Part shown: in pieces, positions 16,597 through 25,254 of the stretch | Numbering within the stretch: the first letter of the stretch is position 1 | Layout of the letters: each line of letters opens with the position of its first letter | Source of the DNA: CAVQBP01 sp964448105 | GTDB lineage: Bacteria > Bacteroidota > Ignavibacteria > Ignavibacteriales > Ignavibacteriaceae | Direction of reading: 5' to 3' | DNA: 56,203 bases | Assembly: GCA_964448105.1 (NCBI GenBank) | Contig: CAYUVK010000021.1 | Location: 1-56,203 of the forward strand | Translations under genes and position numbers: made by a program | Notes under the pieces: generated by a model | What the model saw: the letters and a program-made list of their open reading frames with translations, nothing else | Database searches by the model: none | What the model was told of the DNA's origin: nothing

Positions 16597-18054
16597 ATGT
16601 TTAAGAATAATGAATTAACAATGAACAAAGATCTAACATTTGATTTTAGCATTTTTGATTCTATTCCCGATATTTGTTTTCTTGTATCCGAAAACTTTCA
16701 AATATTAGATCTTAATAAGACTGCAGAAGAAAAACTTGGATGCAATAATGGCAATTTGATCGATTGCAATTTTCTTAAACTGGTCGACCCCCCTCACCTT
16801 GAAAAAACCAAAGCAGCTTTAACAAATTGTATAAATGAAAATAAGATTGAAAATCTTTCAATTAAAATAGGCACTAGTAGTAGTCAAACAATAGAAGCAA
16901 ATATTACTTTAACCCCGTATCAAAAAGATGAAAAAAATATTTTTGTATTTGCTAAAGATGTTACTGAAGAAAAAAACAAGGAATTAAATTTACGGCGTTT
17001 CTACTCTGTTGCAAACAATACTGTTAATCCCGTTCAGATTACGGATGTCAATGGGAAAATGGTCTATGTTAATTCTGCATTTGTAAAAGCAAGCGGTTAT
17101 ACCGAAAAAGAATTAATAGGAAATAATCCCAGCATTTTTTCCAGCGGTAAGCAGTCGAAAAAATTCTGGAAGAGAATGTGGGATACTATAAAGAACGGAA
17201 AAGTCTGGGTAGGTGAAATTGAAAACCGAAAAAAGAACGGGGAGCCTTTTTATACACAAGTGCTCATTTCACCCTTTCTTGATTCCGATGGAAATGTCGC
17301 CGGGTACTTCGGGATTCACAGGGATTTACATGATAAAAAAATGATGGAGAAACAGCTTATCCATACTCAAAAAATGGAAAGCATAGGAATATTAGCTGCA
17401 GGTGTAGCACATGAAGTAGGTAATCCGTTAGCTTCTATTTCAGCCTTGGTCCAGGTTGTACAAAGATCTTCCACAGATGAATTCGCTAAAGAAAAGTTAG
17501 AGCTGGTTAAAGGGCAAATAACAAGGATTTCCAAGACTATTAGGGACCTGGTCGATTTCTCGCGTCCTTCAAATTATGAACTCAATTTAACCGATATAAA
17601 TAAAAATATTTATAATGCCGTTGAGATAATTAGGGCAGGCACAAAAATTAAAGATATAAATTTTGATCTTAATTTAAATAAGCAAATTCCGAATATTCCA
17701 TTGATAGAGGATCAGATACAGCAAGTTTTTGTAAATATATTAATCAATGCAGTCGACGCTATTTCCGAACAGACAAATAAAAAAATAGAAAAGAAAATAT
17801 CAGTATCGACAAATATTGATGAAGATGATATAATTATTATTTTTGAAGATTCCGGCAAAGGTATTGAAGAAAAAAACATAGCCAGGGTATTCGAACCATT
17901 CTTTACAACAAAAAGAGAAGGGAAAGGAACCGGGCTTGGTTTATGGATTACTTACGGAATCATAGCCAGTTTCCAGGGGACAATCAATGTTGAAAGTACT
18001 TTCGGTAAAGGGACTAAATTTACGATTACACTTCCTGTTCACCTTGATCATTAA
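16597..18054 (+). CDS. Soluble PAS-PAS sensor histidine kinase
   Basis: A 485-aa kinase without transmembrane segments. The first PAS domain spans about 15-125 and the second about 133-250 (VNSAFVKASGYTEKELIG, typical PAS core). A HisKA dimerisation domain carries the phospho-acceptor His272 in GVAHEVGNPLAS. The HATPase domain has the N box (VFVNILINAVDAI), the G1 box DSGKGI and the G2 box GTGLGLWI. The HEVGNP box is typical of NtrB/AtoS-like kinases. The signal is unknown; a small ligand, redox state or oxygen bound in a PAS pocket are possible. A receiver-only protein and a Usp protein follow on the same strand and may form a small signalling group. An in-frame ATG eight codons later is an alternative start. 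Confidence 0.92.
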   Translation: MFKNNELTMNKDLTFDFSIFDSIPDICFLVSENFQILDLNKTAEEKLGCNNGNLIDCNFLKLVDPPHLEKTKAALTNCINENKIENLSIKIGTSSSQTIEANITLTPYQKDEKNIFVFAKDVTEEKNKELNLRRFYSVANNTVNPVQITDVNGKMVYVNSAFVKASGYTEKELIGNNPSIFSSGKQSKKFWKRMWDTIKNGKVWVGEIENRKKNGEPFYTQVLISPFLDSDGNVAGYFGIHRDLHDKKMMEKQLIHTQKMESIGILAAGVAHEVGNPLASISALVQVVQRSSTDEFAKEKLELVKGQITRISKTIRDLVDFSRPSNYELNLTDINKNIYNAVEIIRAGTKIKDINFDLNLNKQIPNIPLIEDQIQQVFVNILINAVDAISEQTNKKIEKKISVSTNIDEDDIIIIFEDSGKGIEEKNIARVFEPFFTTKREGKGTGLGLWITYGIIASFQGTINVESTFGKGTKFTITLPVHLDH

Positions 18055-18238
18055 AATTTTTTCTTATTTTTTTCTTAAATATTAAAATTATTTTTTGCAA
18101 TTAAGAGAAAATTTTATCGTCACTATTTAAAATCATTTCCTTTCAACACAAAAAGAACACTTCTAATCTAATTTCATACTGGCATATTAATGGTAGTTTA
18201 AATTTTGATATATACGCACTCCAAACATTGCCTTCAAA

Positions 18239-18589
18239 ATGAAAAAGATACTTATATATAGTTCCGATTTTATTATGAGCTTCAGTTTCTTAATGTTTTT
18301 ACAGAATAGGTATAATATAACTCTGACAACTGATTTGAGAGATTTTGAATTAATTTCAAAAAATACAAGCTTTGATATTATTTTGATGGATGCTGAACCA
18401 AATAAAGAAACAGAAAGCATCTGTAGAAATATTCAACGGTTAAAAACAATACCTGTAATTCTTTTTTATGTATACAGCAGTGATTTTAAAGAGTTCGATC
18501 AAAAAATCAGAAAATATGTTAGAACTATTTTTTATAAACCATTTGATTTGTTTGAAGTATCTAATACACTGGATTTGTTAACGATCTGA
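18239..18589 (+). CDS. Stand-alone response-regulator receiver-like protein
   Basis: A 116-aa single receiver domain with no output domain. The phosphorylatable Asp is Asp51 at the end of strand 3 (IILMDAEPN), and the conserved Lys is Lys100 in FYKPFD. The N-terminal acidic pair is reduced to one Asp (Asp10 in SSD), and the segment around residues 76-80 (FYVYS) is atypical for the conserved Thr/Ser. It may act as a phosphate shuttle or sink for the kinase 185 bases upstream, or as a degenerate receiver. A usp gene follows 22 bases later. Confidence 0.78.
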   Translation: MKKILIYSSDFIMSFSFLMFLQNRYNITLTTDLRDFELISKNTSFDIILMDAEPNKETESICRNIQRLKTIPVILFYVYSSDFKEFDQKIRKYVRTIFYKPFDLFEVSNTLDLLTI

Positions 18590-18610
18590 AAAAATGAAAG
18601 GAGGTAAAAT

Positions 18611-19102
18611 ATGTTGAAATTAAGGAATATACTAGTCCCTATAGATCTTTCAGAAAATTCTATTCATAGTTTTAATTTAGGCTGCACTCTTTCTAATCAA
18701 AGCGGAGGGGTTCTTCATTTAATGCATGTAATAAAACCGCATTATAGTACGGGTTCTCTTATTAATGAAGATAACCTTAAAAAGATAAAAATTCATAATG
18801 TAAAAGAGGAGCTGCATAAATTTATTAATGAAATTCCCCACACTTCAGCAAATATAACTGAAGTAATAAAATTCGGAGACCCGTTAAAGGAAATATTAAG
18901 CTATTCCGAGAAAAATAATATTGACCTCATTATAGTCAATTCCCATGGATGGTCCGGAAGATTAAATACGATTATGGGAAATGTTGCAAATAACTTATTT
19001 AAATTCTCATCCGTACCTTTAATTTGTTTTAAGAATTACACAGAAAATGCACTGAAAGATTTTACCAGACTCCATTCCACTGCAGAAAATTGGGTCGGTT
19101 AG
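18611..19102 (+). CDS. Universal stress protein (UspA family)
   Basis: A 163-aa single Usp domain: ILVPIDLSENS at the N terminus (Asp12 at the usual nucleotide-site position), DLIIVNSHGWSG in the middle and SVPLICFK at the end. The ATP-binding motif G-x2-G-x9-G-S/T reads N-x2-G-x9-G-N here (NSHG...GN), so nucleotide binding may be lost or altered. A very strong Shine-Dalgarno site AAAGGAGGT (18597-18605) sits six bases before the ATG, one of the best in the window, suggesting high translation. It follows the receiver gene closely, so the two are probably co-transcribed. From memory, such proteins often respond to starvation or low oxygen. Confidence 0.92.
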   Translation: MLKLRNILVPIDLSENSIHSFNLGCTLSNQSGGVLHLMHVIKPHYSTGSLINEDNLKKIKIHNVKEELHKFINEIPHTSANITEVIKFGDPLKEILSYSEKNNIDLIIVNSHGWSGRLNTIMGNVANNLFKFSSVPLICFKNYTENALKDFTRLHSTAENWVG

Positions 19103-19167
19103 GTTCTTGAGTTGATGCTAAAGAGAGGTATCTTTGGCATATGTTCTTACTACTATTAACTACGTTC

Positions 19168-19194
19168 TGATTCGCCAAACAGTGGAACGAATCA
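19168..19194 (+). terminator. Weak hairpin after the usp gene
   Basis: TGATTCG (19168-19174) pairs with CGAATCA (19188-19194) around a 13-base loop. It lies 66 bases after the usp stop and is followed by a T-rich but interrupted stretch. It may end the kinase-receiver-usp transcript. Confidence 0.35.
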
Positions 19195-19281
19195 ATAATT
19201 TCTTCTTATAGGATAACTGTCTATATTCTATACTTATTATATAATCTAAATAGTTAATTATTCATATATATTTAATAATGA

Positions 19282-20142
19282 TTAATAAATTATAAAAGAG
19301 AAATAACCTCCCGACCAGTATATAGAATCAATCTTAATTTCTATATTTCCATCTTTTTTTGCACAATATAGATTCTTATAAATTTCGGACATATGTTCTT
19401 TAAGTCCTTCAGAAGTAAGTAAATTATATTCGACCTGGTTCGGTGAATAATAAGAATGAAAGGGTATATTAACAAATGTAAAGCCTCGTTCTTCTTTATA
19501 AACCTGATTCTTGTCAGTCAATTTTGGAAGTGTTATCGAATAAACATATTCACACTTAAAATAAGTTAATACAGTTCCATCTTCTGAAAATGTTCCTTTA
19601 ACCTTTTTTGTTAATTCAGGGATAATTCTTTCATACTCAAATGTATTTCCTTTCCATACAATATCAGGATTAGAAGTATCAAGTGGATTATAAAAATCTA
19701 ATCCTATTGGAAAAGAATCACCATTCGTTAAATACACATATGTAGAAAATATAAAAACTATTTTTTTATTTGTTTTTATAATATCGATCAACTTTCCTCT
19801 AATTACACAGTAAAATGAGTCCGATTTATTATCAACATGAAGAGTTAAAAAACCAGTTACAGCACTATCCGGGATTGTTGTAATTATTTTTTCATTCGAC
19901 CTGCTGAGAATTGGTGCCTTTATATAAGGTTCAAATGTTACATAACTTTTACCCTGTGTACTGCCAAATCCTATTCCTGCAATTGTAACAGTATCACCAA
20001 TAAAACGGTGTCTTGTCACAGAAACCGTATGAATTTTTATTATTCCTGAACTAATTACTGCAACAGCACTTGCTTCAGCTAATTTTAAATTTTGTAGGTT
20101 ATATAATATCGCATTAATTCGATCCGAATTGTTTCCTGTCAT
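19282..20142 (-). CDS. IPT/TIG-domain protein of unknown function
   Basis: A 286-aa protein. Residues about 38-115 look like an immunoglobulin-like IPT/TIG domain (GDTVTIAGIGFGSTQGKSYVTF, then a beta-rich stretch). The rest is beta-rich with no family I recognise. IPT domains in this phylum normally belong to secreted or surface proteins, but no signal peptide is visible: the N terminus is MTGNNSDRINAILYNLQNLK with only a weakly hydrophobic stretch after it. Either the gene has lost its 5' end or the product stays in the cell. AAAGAAG precedes the ATG. It is flanked by genes on the opposite strand. Confidence 0.6.
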   Translation of the reverse strand: MTGNNSDRINAILYNLQNLKLAEASAVAVISSGIIKIHTVSVTRHRFIGDTVTIAGIGFGSTQGKSYVTFEPYIKAPILSRSNEKIITTIPDSAVTGFLTLHVDNKSDSFYCVIRGKLIDIIKTNKKIVFIFSTYVYLTNGDSFPIGLDFYNPLDTSNPDIVWKGNTFEYERIIPELTKKVKGTFSEDGTVLTYFKCEYVYSITLPKLTDKNQVYKEERGFTFVNIPFHSYYSPNQVEYNLLTSEGLKEHMSEIYKNLYCAKKDGNIEIKIDSIYWSGGYFSFIIY

Positions 20143-20239
20143 TTTTCTTCTTTATTTCGATTAATATATTTTTTAATGATCGAACCATTTGTTAATTTTA
20201 CACCAATATTAAAATTTTTATACTCACCGGAGATTTAGC

Positions 20240-21430
20240 ATGCAAAAATTTAACTTGGAAAATATTCAAAACAATTTAAAAAACTCAAATCTCGACGGAT
20301 GGCTGATTTATGACTTCCGCGGAAGTAACGATTTTGCATTAGAGATTTTAAATATCCCAAAAACTAGCCATTTAACCAGAAGATTTTATTATTTTATTCC
20401 GAAAAGCGGCACACCGTTAAAAATTGTAAACGAAATTGAAGCAGGGCATTTAAACCATCTTCCCGGTGAAAAGTATACCTATTCCAGTTACGATTCTTTA
20501 AATGAACATCTAACAAAGATATCCAATATTGCAAAAACAATTGCGATGGAATATTCTCCCCAAAATAATATTCCTTATGTTTCCAAAGTAGATGCGGGAA
20601 CAATAGAATATGTTCGTTCACTTGGAATGGAAATAAAAAGCAGCGGGGATCTTATCTCAAAATTTGCAGCTGTCTGGACTCACGAACAGTTTGAAGAAAA
20701 TCGACCGGTTGCAATAGCCTTGACGGAAATAGTAAAAGAAGCTTTTGATTTTATTTGTGAACGTTTAACAAATGATAAGAACATAAATGAATATGAAGTT
20801 CAACAACTTATTATGAGAAAATTTAAGGAAAGTAAGTTAGTAACAGACTTTCCACCAATAGTTGGAGTGAATGAGAATAGTTCAAATCCTCATTATGCAC
20901 CGGATGAAAATCATTATAAAAATATTAATATGGGAGATTTTGTCTTAATAGATCTCTGGGCAAAACAGGACAAACATGATGCAGTTTGGTCCGATATTAC
21001 CTGGACAGGTTATACGGAGCATTCAATCCCGGAAAAATATAGCCGGGTTTTTGATGTTGTTGCAGAAGCAAGGGATTCGGCATTTGATTTTGTTGCTTCA
21101 AGGTTTAATGAGGGAAAAGAAGTGCATGGTTATGAAGTCGATGATGCAGCAAGAAAAGTGATTGAAAGAGAAGGTTTTGGTAAATACTTCTTTCACCGGA
21201 CAGGACATTCGATTACAACCGAGCTCCACGGAAGCGGTGCAAATATGGATAATTATGAAACCCATGATGAAAGATTGATCCTGCCTTCAACCTCTTTTTC
21301 TATTGAACCGGGAATTTATCTACCTGATTTTGGTATTAGAAGTGAAATTGATGTATATATCTCTCCCAATGGAAAAGTAATGGCAACAGGACAGGAAATT
21401 CAAAGAGAAGTATATCCAATCTTTAAATAA
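20240..21430 (+). CDS. M24 family metallopeptidase (Xaa-Pro aminopeptidase-like)
   Basis: A 396-aa protein with a creatinase-type N-terminal domain (about 1-145) and a pita-bread metallopeptidase domain (about 150-396). Metal ligands can be assigned: Asp238 (LIDLW), Asp252 (SDITWTG), the His in FFHRTGHSITT, the Glu in SIEPGIY, and the Glu in IRSEIDVYI. Such enzymes remove an N-terminal residue before proline or act on related imides. No signal peptide is present, so it is probably cytoplasmic and used in peptide turnover. It is monocistronic, with GGAG seven bases before the ATG. Confidence 0.92.
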   Translation: MQKFNLENIQNNLKNSNLDGWLIYDFRGSNDFALEILNIPKTSHLTRRFYYFIPKSGTPLKIVNEIEAGHLNHLPGEKYTYSSYDSLNEHLTKISNIAKTIAMEYSPQNNIPYVSKVDAGTIEYVRSLGMEIKSSGDLISKFAAVWTHEQFEENRPVAIALTEIVKEAFDFICERLTNDKNINEYEVQQLIMRKFKESKLVTDFPPIVGVNENSSNPHYAPDENHYKNINMGDFVLIDLWAKQDKHDAVWSDITWTGYTEHSIPEKYSRVFDVVAEARDSAFDFVASRFNEGKEVHGYEVDDAARKVIEREGFGKYFFHRTGHSITTELHGSGANMDNYETHDERLILPSTSFSIEPGIYLPDFGIRSEIDVYISPNGKVMATGQEIQREVYPIFK

Positions 21431-21450
21431 TAATGTAATTGTTGAAGAGT

Positions 21451-21481
21451 TTTGCAGGCATGGTCGCATGTTTGCATGATT
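21451..21481. repeat. GCATG-rich micro-repeat
   Basis: GCAGGCATGGTCGCATG and TTGCATGATT words recall the TGCATGAT repeats at 378-406. The site lies between convergent genes. No function assigned. Confidence 0.4.
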
Positions 21482-21548
21482 ATATAATTAAAGGCATATA
21501 CTAGAGGTAAGTGACCATCTACCATTTAACATCATCCATTTTCCGTTT

Positions 21549-23171
21549 CTATTTCTTTTCCTTATATTCCTCTAAGACATAGGTTGTAACTGCCTTCACC
21601 TGCTCCGGGCTTAAGCCGGGATTTGGCATTTGCGGATAACCTGGAGCTACTTTTGTTGGATTACTTACAAACTTAACCAGGTCATTTTCTTTCCCAACAT
21701 ATTTGGTCAAAACATCATTGAATGCCGGACCGACTACATCATGATCGTAAGCATGGCATGCTGCACAAATCCTATTAAAGATTTTTGCACCGTCATTCCC
21801 TGCTTCAGCTCTTCTTTGCGAAAATACATCCTGCATATGGTGAATTATTTCATAATCAGCTATATTTTTTGCTTCGGCAAGGCTTAAACCCGGGTTCGGC
21901 ATAGGAGGAAATTTGGGATTAACTTTTACAGGGTTCCTGATGAAAGCAACAAGTGCATCTTTTTTACCTTCAAATTGAGGTAATACATTATCATAAGCAG
22001 GACCGACAACCACTCTATCAAACCTATGGCAGGCAGAACAAACTGTCTGGTATATTTCTTCACCTGTTCTAACTTTAACTGCTCCGGTGGAAACTCCCTT
22101 TAACCCGTTCATATAAGCTTCAAATTTATTACTTAAAATAATTGACTGCACCTGCGTAGCATTACTCATAGCCAGTTCATCTTTTGCAATCGTAGCAAAT
22201 AAAATAAAAAGTATAATAAAAAATATTGAACCGCTGTATCTTGTATTTGAATATTTAACCATTGAGTAAAGTAAATGTAAAGCAAGAAAAACCAGCAATA
22301 CTGCAATAATGGAATAACTAAATACTGCATACGATACTGCAACAGAAGGGAGCAAAACAACATCTATCAATAAAAATATCGGCAGTAAAGTCATTGCCGT
22401 AAATGATATGGTTAACCCGGTTTTTCGTACAAAATTTTTATAATCATCATCTAAATTTTTTCTTCCCCCTTCCCAAAAGAAGAAGTTAAAAAACAATGCA
22501 CCGCCGGTTACTGCAAATGCACCAATAATAAAAGAGATATATCTTGATAACACTTTTGCAGATAAAAGCACACTTAAAAAATTCCATTTTGACCAATCAT
22601 CCGGATAAGTTGCAAAAGTAATCCCCGCAGTGAAAAGCCACATCCCTATAAATAATAAACATATTCCGAACAGACCTGCTTTGTTACTTACATTAATACT
22701 CCCCTTTTTGAATTTACGGAATTCTTCATATATCTCTTCATTCTTTGGAGTATATTCTTCAAGTGAATCGAAAATAGTATTAAAGGAAAGGGAGTAGCGG
22801 TATGAATAAATTAAAATAATACTAATAGAAGATACAAAAAAAGCACCTGCAAGGTAGCTGGAAATAGATGAGTTAGCTGCGTGTAATAGTTGAATAAAAA
22901 TAAGAACGGCAGTTAGCATCGGTACTATACCTAAAATAATACCCATACTTTTATTAATAGTAACAATTTCGATTACATCTTTTGAAAATCTTAAAAAGGT
23001 ACTGTTGTTTTCCTTGTATCCTTTTTTTCTATAAAAAAGCGATACAATTGTTCCGCCGAAAACTATGCTTATAAAAGGAATAAAAAGAAATAATATTAGG
23101 ATTAACATATAATGCAAAAGCTTTATATGATCTGCAGATTGGGGAATCACTAAACTATTAAAAAAATCCAT
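21549..23171 (-). CDS. Polytopic membrane protein with two C-terminal cytochrome c domains
   Basis: A 540-aa fusion. The first ~345 residues contain about eight hydrophobic segments with no family I can name. They are followed by two tandem cytochrome c domains with heme motifs at residues 378-382 (CSACH) and 469-473 (CAACH). Each domain repeats the same plan: CxxCH, then VVGPA(F/Y)-x-(D/N), then MPNPGLS with the likely axial Met, so the pair arose by internal duplication. The hemes should face the periplasm. It is the last gene of the complex III-oxidase operon, 19 bases after ctaB. An electron carrier between complex III and the oxidase, or a quinol-side module, is plausible, since the oxidase subunit II here has no heme domain. 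Confidence 0.85.
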   Translation of the reverse strand: MDFFNSLVIPQSADHIKLLHYMLILILFLFIPFISIVFGGTIVSLFYRKKGYKENNSTFLRFSKDVIEIVTINKSMGIILGIVPMLTAVLIFIQLLHAANSSISSYLAGAFFVSSISIILIYSYRYSLSFNTIFDSLEEYTPKNEEIYEEFRKFKKGSINVSNKAGLFGICLLFIGMWLFTAGITFATYPDDWSKWNFLSVLLSAKVLSRYISFIIGAFAVTGGALFFNFFFWEGGRKNLDDDYKNFVRKTGLTISFTAMTLLPIFLLIDVVLLPSVAVSYAVFSYSIIAVLLVFLALHLLYSMVKYSNTRYSGSIFFIILFILFATIAKDELAMSNATQVQSIILSNKFEAYMNGLKGVSTGAVKVRTGEEIYQTVCSACHRFDRVVVGPAYDNVLPQFEGKKDALVAFIRNPVKVNPKFPPMPNPGLSLAEAKNIADYEIIHHMQDVFSQRRAEAGNDGAKIFNRICAACHAYDHDVVGPAFNDVLTKYVGKENDLVKFVSNPTKVAPGYPQMPNPGLSPEQVKAVTTYVLEEYKEKK

Positions 23172-23190
23172 TTATATTCTCACTTGAATT

Positions 23191-24060
23191 TTAAGTTATA
23201 AATACCAGTTTATCTATTGACAAAAGTATAACAACTAAAAGTGCAAAGATATTTATTTCTCTAAATGCAAAGCTGAATGACTTTTTTCCTCTATTATTTT
23301 GAAGAAGACTTGTTGATTTCCAAATCAGCCATAAGCTTAAAACAAAAATGGTAAAATCAATTAGCGGGAATTTCACAATTCCGAAAAGTGGAATTATTAT
23401 GCCGGTAGCACCGGTTGCGGAAATCCACATAAAAGTAATACGGGATAATTGATCATAATCAAATATTTTTGTTAAAGTTGGAAACCCGGCCTGTTCATAA
23501 TCTTTTGAAAGAATTAAAAGTAATAACCAGAAATGAGGAATTTGCCAGATAAAAAAGAAAAATGCGATAATTAAAATTTGGGGATCAAAAATATATCCGC
23601 CGGCTGCTACCCATCCTACTGCAGGTGGTATTGCACCAACTAATGACCCGGGAATTATAGCTAATGCGCTATGCTTTTTTAAAGGTGTATAAATTCCATT
23701 ATACCATAATATGTTTAGAAGCCCTAATCCAAGAGCAAGAATTCCTGCACCTATATACAATATAACCGAACCAACAAGAATTAAAACCAGGGCTAAATTA
23801 AGAGCATTCTGCTGGGATATTTTTCCAGAGGGAATGGGACGACTTTTAGTCCTGTTCATTAAAGCATCCGTATTTCGTTCCTGGTAATGATTTATTACTG
23901 CTGAACCGCACGCCAGCAATAGAATCCCAATTACAGGTGCAATTAACCTCGTCGAAATTTCTCCAGCAGCACAAATAAAGCCAAAAGCCGTGGTTACTGT
24001 AACAAACAGAGTAATTTTTATCTTAGTTAATTCAAATAATATTTTAAGTTTTTTATTCAT
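23191..24060 (-). CDS. ctaB: Protoheme IX farnesyltransferase (heme O synthase)
   Basis: A UbiA-family membrane prenyltransferase that adds the hydroxyethylfarnesyl group to heme b, giving heme O for the oxidase encoded just upstream. The 289-aa length is normal, with about eight or nine membrane helices. The first Asp-rich region reads NHYQERNTDALMNRTKSRP, which keeps the N-x3-D-x4-RTK-x-RP signature; the second is around LSKDYEQAGFPTLTK. The heme A synthase gene ctaA is not in the window. A hexanucleotide repeat array containing a sequencing gap stands directly before its start codon, so the ribosome-binding region is made of repeat units. Confidence 0.95.
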   Translation of the reverse strand: MNKKLKILFELTKIKITLFVTVTTAFGFICAAGEISTRLIAPVIGILLLACGSAVINHYQERNTDALMNRTKSRPIPSGKISQQNALNLALVLILVGSVILYIGAGILALGLGLLNILWYNGIYTPLKKHSALAIIPGSLVGAIPPAVGWVAAGGYIFDPQILIIAFFFFIWQIPHFWLLLLILSKDYEQAGFPTLTKIFDYDQLSRITFMWISATGATGIIIPLFGIVKFPLIDFTIFVLSLWLIWKSTSLLQNNRGKKSFSFAFREINIFALLVVILLSIDKLVFIT

Positions 24061-24064
24061 TTCT

Positions 24065-24264
24065 CTTAAACTTGAACTTATTCTTGAACTNNNNNNNNNN
24101 NNNNNNNNNNNNNNNNNNNNNNNNNNNNNNNNNNNNNNNNNNNNNNNNNNNNNNNNNNNNNNNNNNNNNNNNNNNNNNNNNNNNNNNNNNTGAACTTACT
24201 CTTGAACTTGAACTTACTCTTGAACTTGAACTTACTCTTGAACTTGAACTTACTCTTGAACTTC
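24065..24264. repeat. CTT-NNN hexanucleotide array between coxB and ctaB
   Basis: To the right of the gap the sequence repeats an 18-bp unit made of the hexamers CTTACT, CTTGAA, CTTGAA, with four CTTACT units readable (24191-24260). To the left it continues as CTTAAA, CTTGAA, CTTATT, CTTGAA (24065-24088). The array begins four bases from the ctaB start and ends about five bases from the coxB stop. True length is unknown because of the 100-N gap. On the mRNA strand the units read AGTTCA/AGAGTA. Length changes could alter the spacing or translation of ctaB. Confidence 0.9.
24091..24190. other. Assembly gap (100 N)
   Basis: Exactly 100 N bases inside the hexanucleotide array, almost certainly a placeholder of arbitrary size where short reads could not cross the repeat. 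Open frames that read through it are artefacts. Confidence 0.98.
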
Positions 24265-24269
24265 CAATA

Positions 24270-24935
24270 CTATTTATCATCTTCTTTTATGTTCTTATTG
24301 GAAGATGAATCATCAGATGCAATATTAATATTCTCATTTCCGTTCAGCCATGCACTGAAAGTAGATTCGGGCATTACTCTAACCACAGCTCTCATATATG
24401 AATGCCTTAACCCGCAATATTCGGCACAGGTAAGGACATATTCTCCTTCTTTTTCCGGTCGAAACCAGACTGTATTAGTCCTGTTAGGTATTACATCTTT
24501 TTTAATTCGAAAATCAGGAATAAAGAAAGAGTGATCTACATCTAAAGAATGAAGTCTGAAATTCACATCTTTATTCAGTGGGACGTATAACGTATCTGAC
24601 TCTTTACCATTATTATATTTAAATTTCCACTGCCACATCTGTGCTGTTACATCTATATTCATTGCATCTTTGGGAGCATGAGCCATTTTTTTATAACCAT
24701 TCCAGCCTACCCAAAACATAATTAAAACCAAAAGTGTTGGGATAACTGTCCACGTTATTTCCAGCGCCAGATTGCCTTTTATGTTCGTTGCTTTTTTAAC
24801 TCTTTTGCTGTTATACTTAATAACAAAGACTACCATCAAAATAGTTATCAAAGCAAGGAAAAAAACTGAAACAGCAACTACAAAAATAAAAGCATCATTT
24901 ACTGTTACAACAAAATTTGAAGCATCAGCTATCAT
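24270..24935 (-). CDS. coxB: Cytochrome c oxidase subunit II
   Basis: Carries the binuclear CuA centre that receives electrons for the oxidase. The 221-aa protein has two N-terminal membrane helices (about 13-39 and 59-79) and a periplasmic cupredoxin domain. CuA ligands are complete: His135 (DVDHSFFIP), Cys170, Glu172, Cys174, His178 and Met181 (CAEYCGLRHSYM). There is no C-terminal heme c domain, unlike caa3 subunits II, so a separate cytochrome must donate electrons; two candidates lie in this operon. It overlaps the subunit IV gene by four bases. Confidence 0.97.
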   Translation of the reverse strand: MIADASNFVVTVNDAFIFVVAVSVFFLALITILMVVFVIKYNSKRVKKATNIKGNLALEITWTVIPTLLVLIMFWVGWNGYKKMAHAPKDAMNIDVTAQMWQWKFKYNNGKESDTLYVPLNKDVNFRLHSLDVDHSFFIPDFRIKKDVIPNRTNTVWFRPEKEGEYVLTCAEYCGLRHSYMRAVVRVMPESTFSAWLNGNENINIASDDSSSNKNIKEDDK

Positions 24936-25243
24936 TTAATAAATCCTTGCAAAAAAGAATAATCGGAAAATAAAAGTACAAACGAGATTATAAGAAAGAA
25001 CATAGCAACAAAGACGAATATTTTGAAAGCTCTTTGTTCAATCCTAAGATGCATAAAAACCGTTAAGACCAGGTAAGATTTTGTAGAAGCAATTAATAGT
25101 GCTATTGCAATTGTTAATGCACCAAAGTTAATACCTGCAACAACAGTTGTAAGAGCAGTTAAAGTTAATAAACCCAACCAGACTAAAACATATATGCTAT
25201 AACTGTGAGAAGTATGTTCAGCTTGTGTTTCTTGTTTTTCCAT
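24932..25243 (-). CDS. Cytochrome c oxidase subunit IV (prokaryotic type)
   Basis: A 103-aa protein with three membrane helices (about 17-37, 45-68, 75-98) and the typical loop LRIEQRAFK. It is the small fourth subunit that accompanies heme-copper oxidases and helps assembly around subunits I and III. It lies between coxC (11 bases away) and coxB (four-base overlap). Confidence 0.9.
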   Translation of the reverse strand: MEKQETQAEHTSHSYSIYVLVWLGLLTLTALTTVVAGINFGALTIAIALLIASTKSYLVLTVFMHLRIEQRAFKIFVFVAMFFLIISFVLLFSDYSFLQGFIK

Positions 25244-25254
25244 TCAATTCTTTC

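Noticed and set aside
24065..24264. Array considered as a CRISPR
   Set aside because: Units are contiguous hexamers without unique spacers, and no cas genes are present.
24053..24308. Open frames running through the N block and the hexanucleotide array (LELTLE- or SSSRVSS-like proteins)
   Set aside because: They are produced by reading tandem repeats and undefined bases; no start site or homology supports them.
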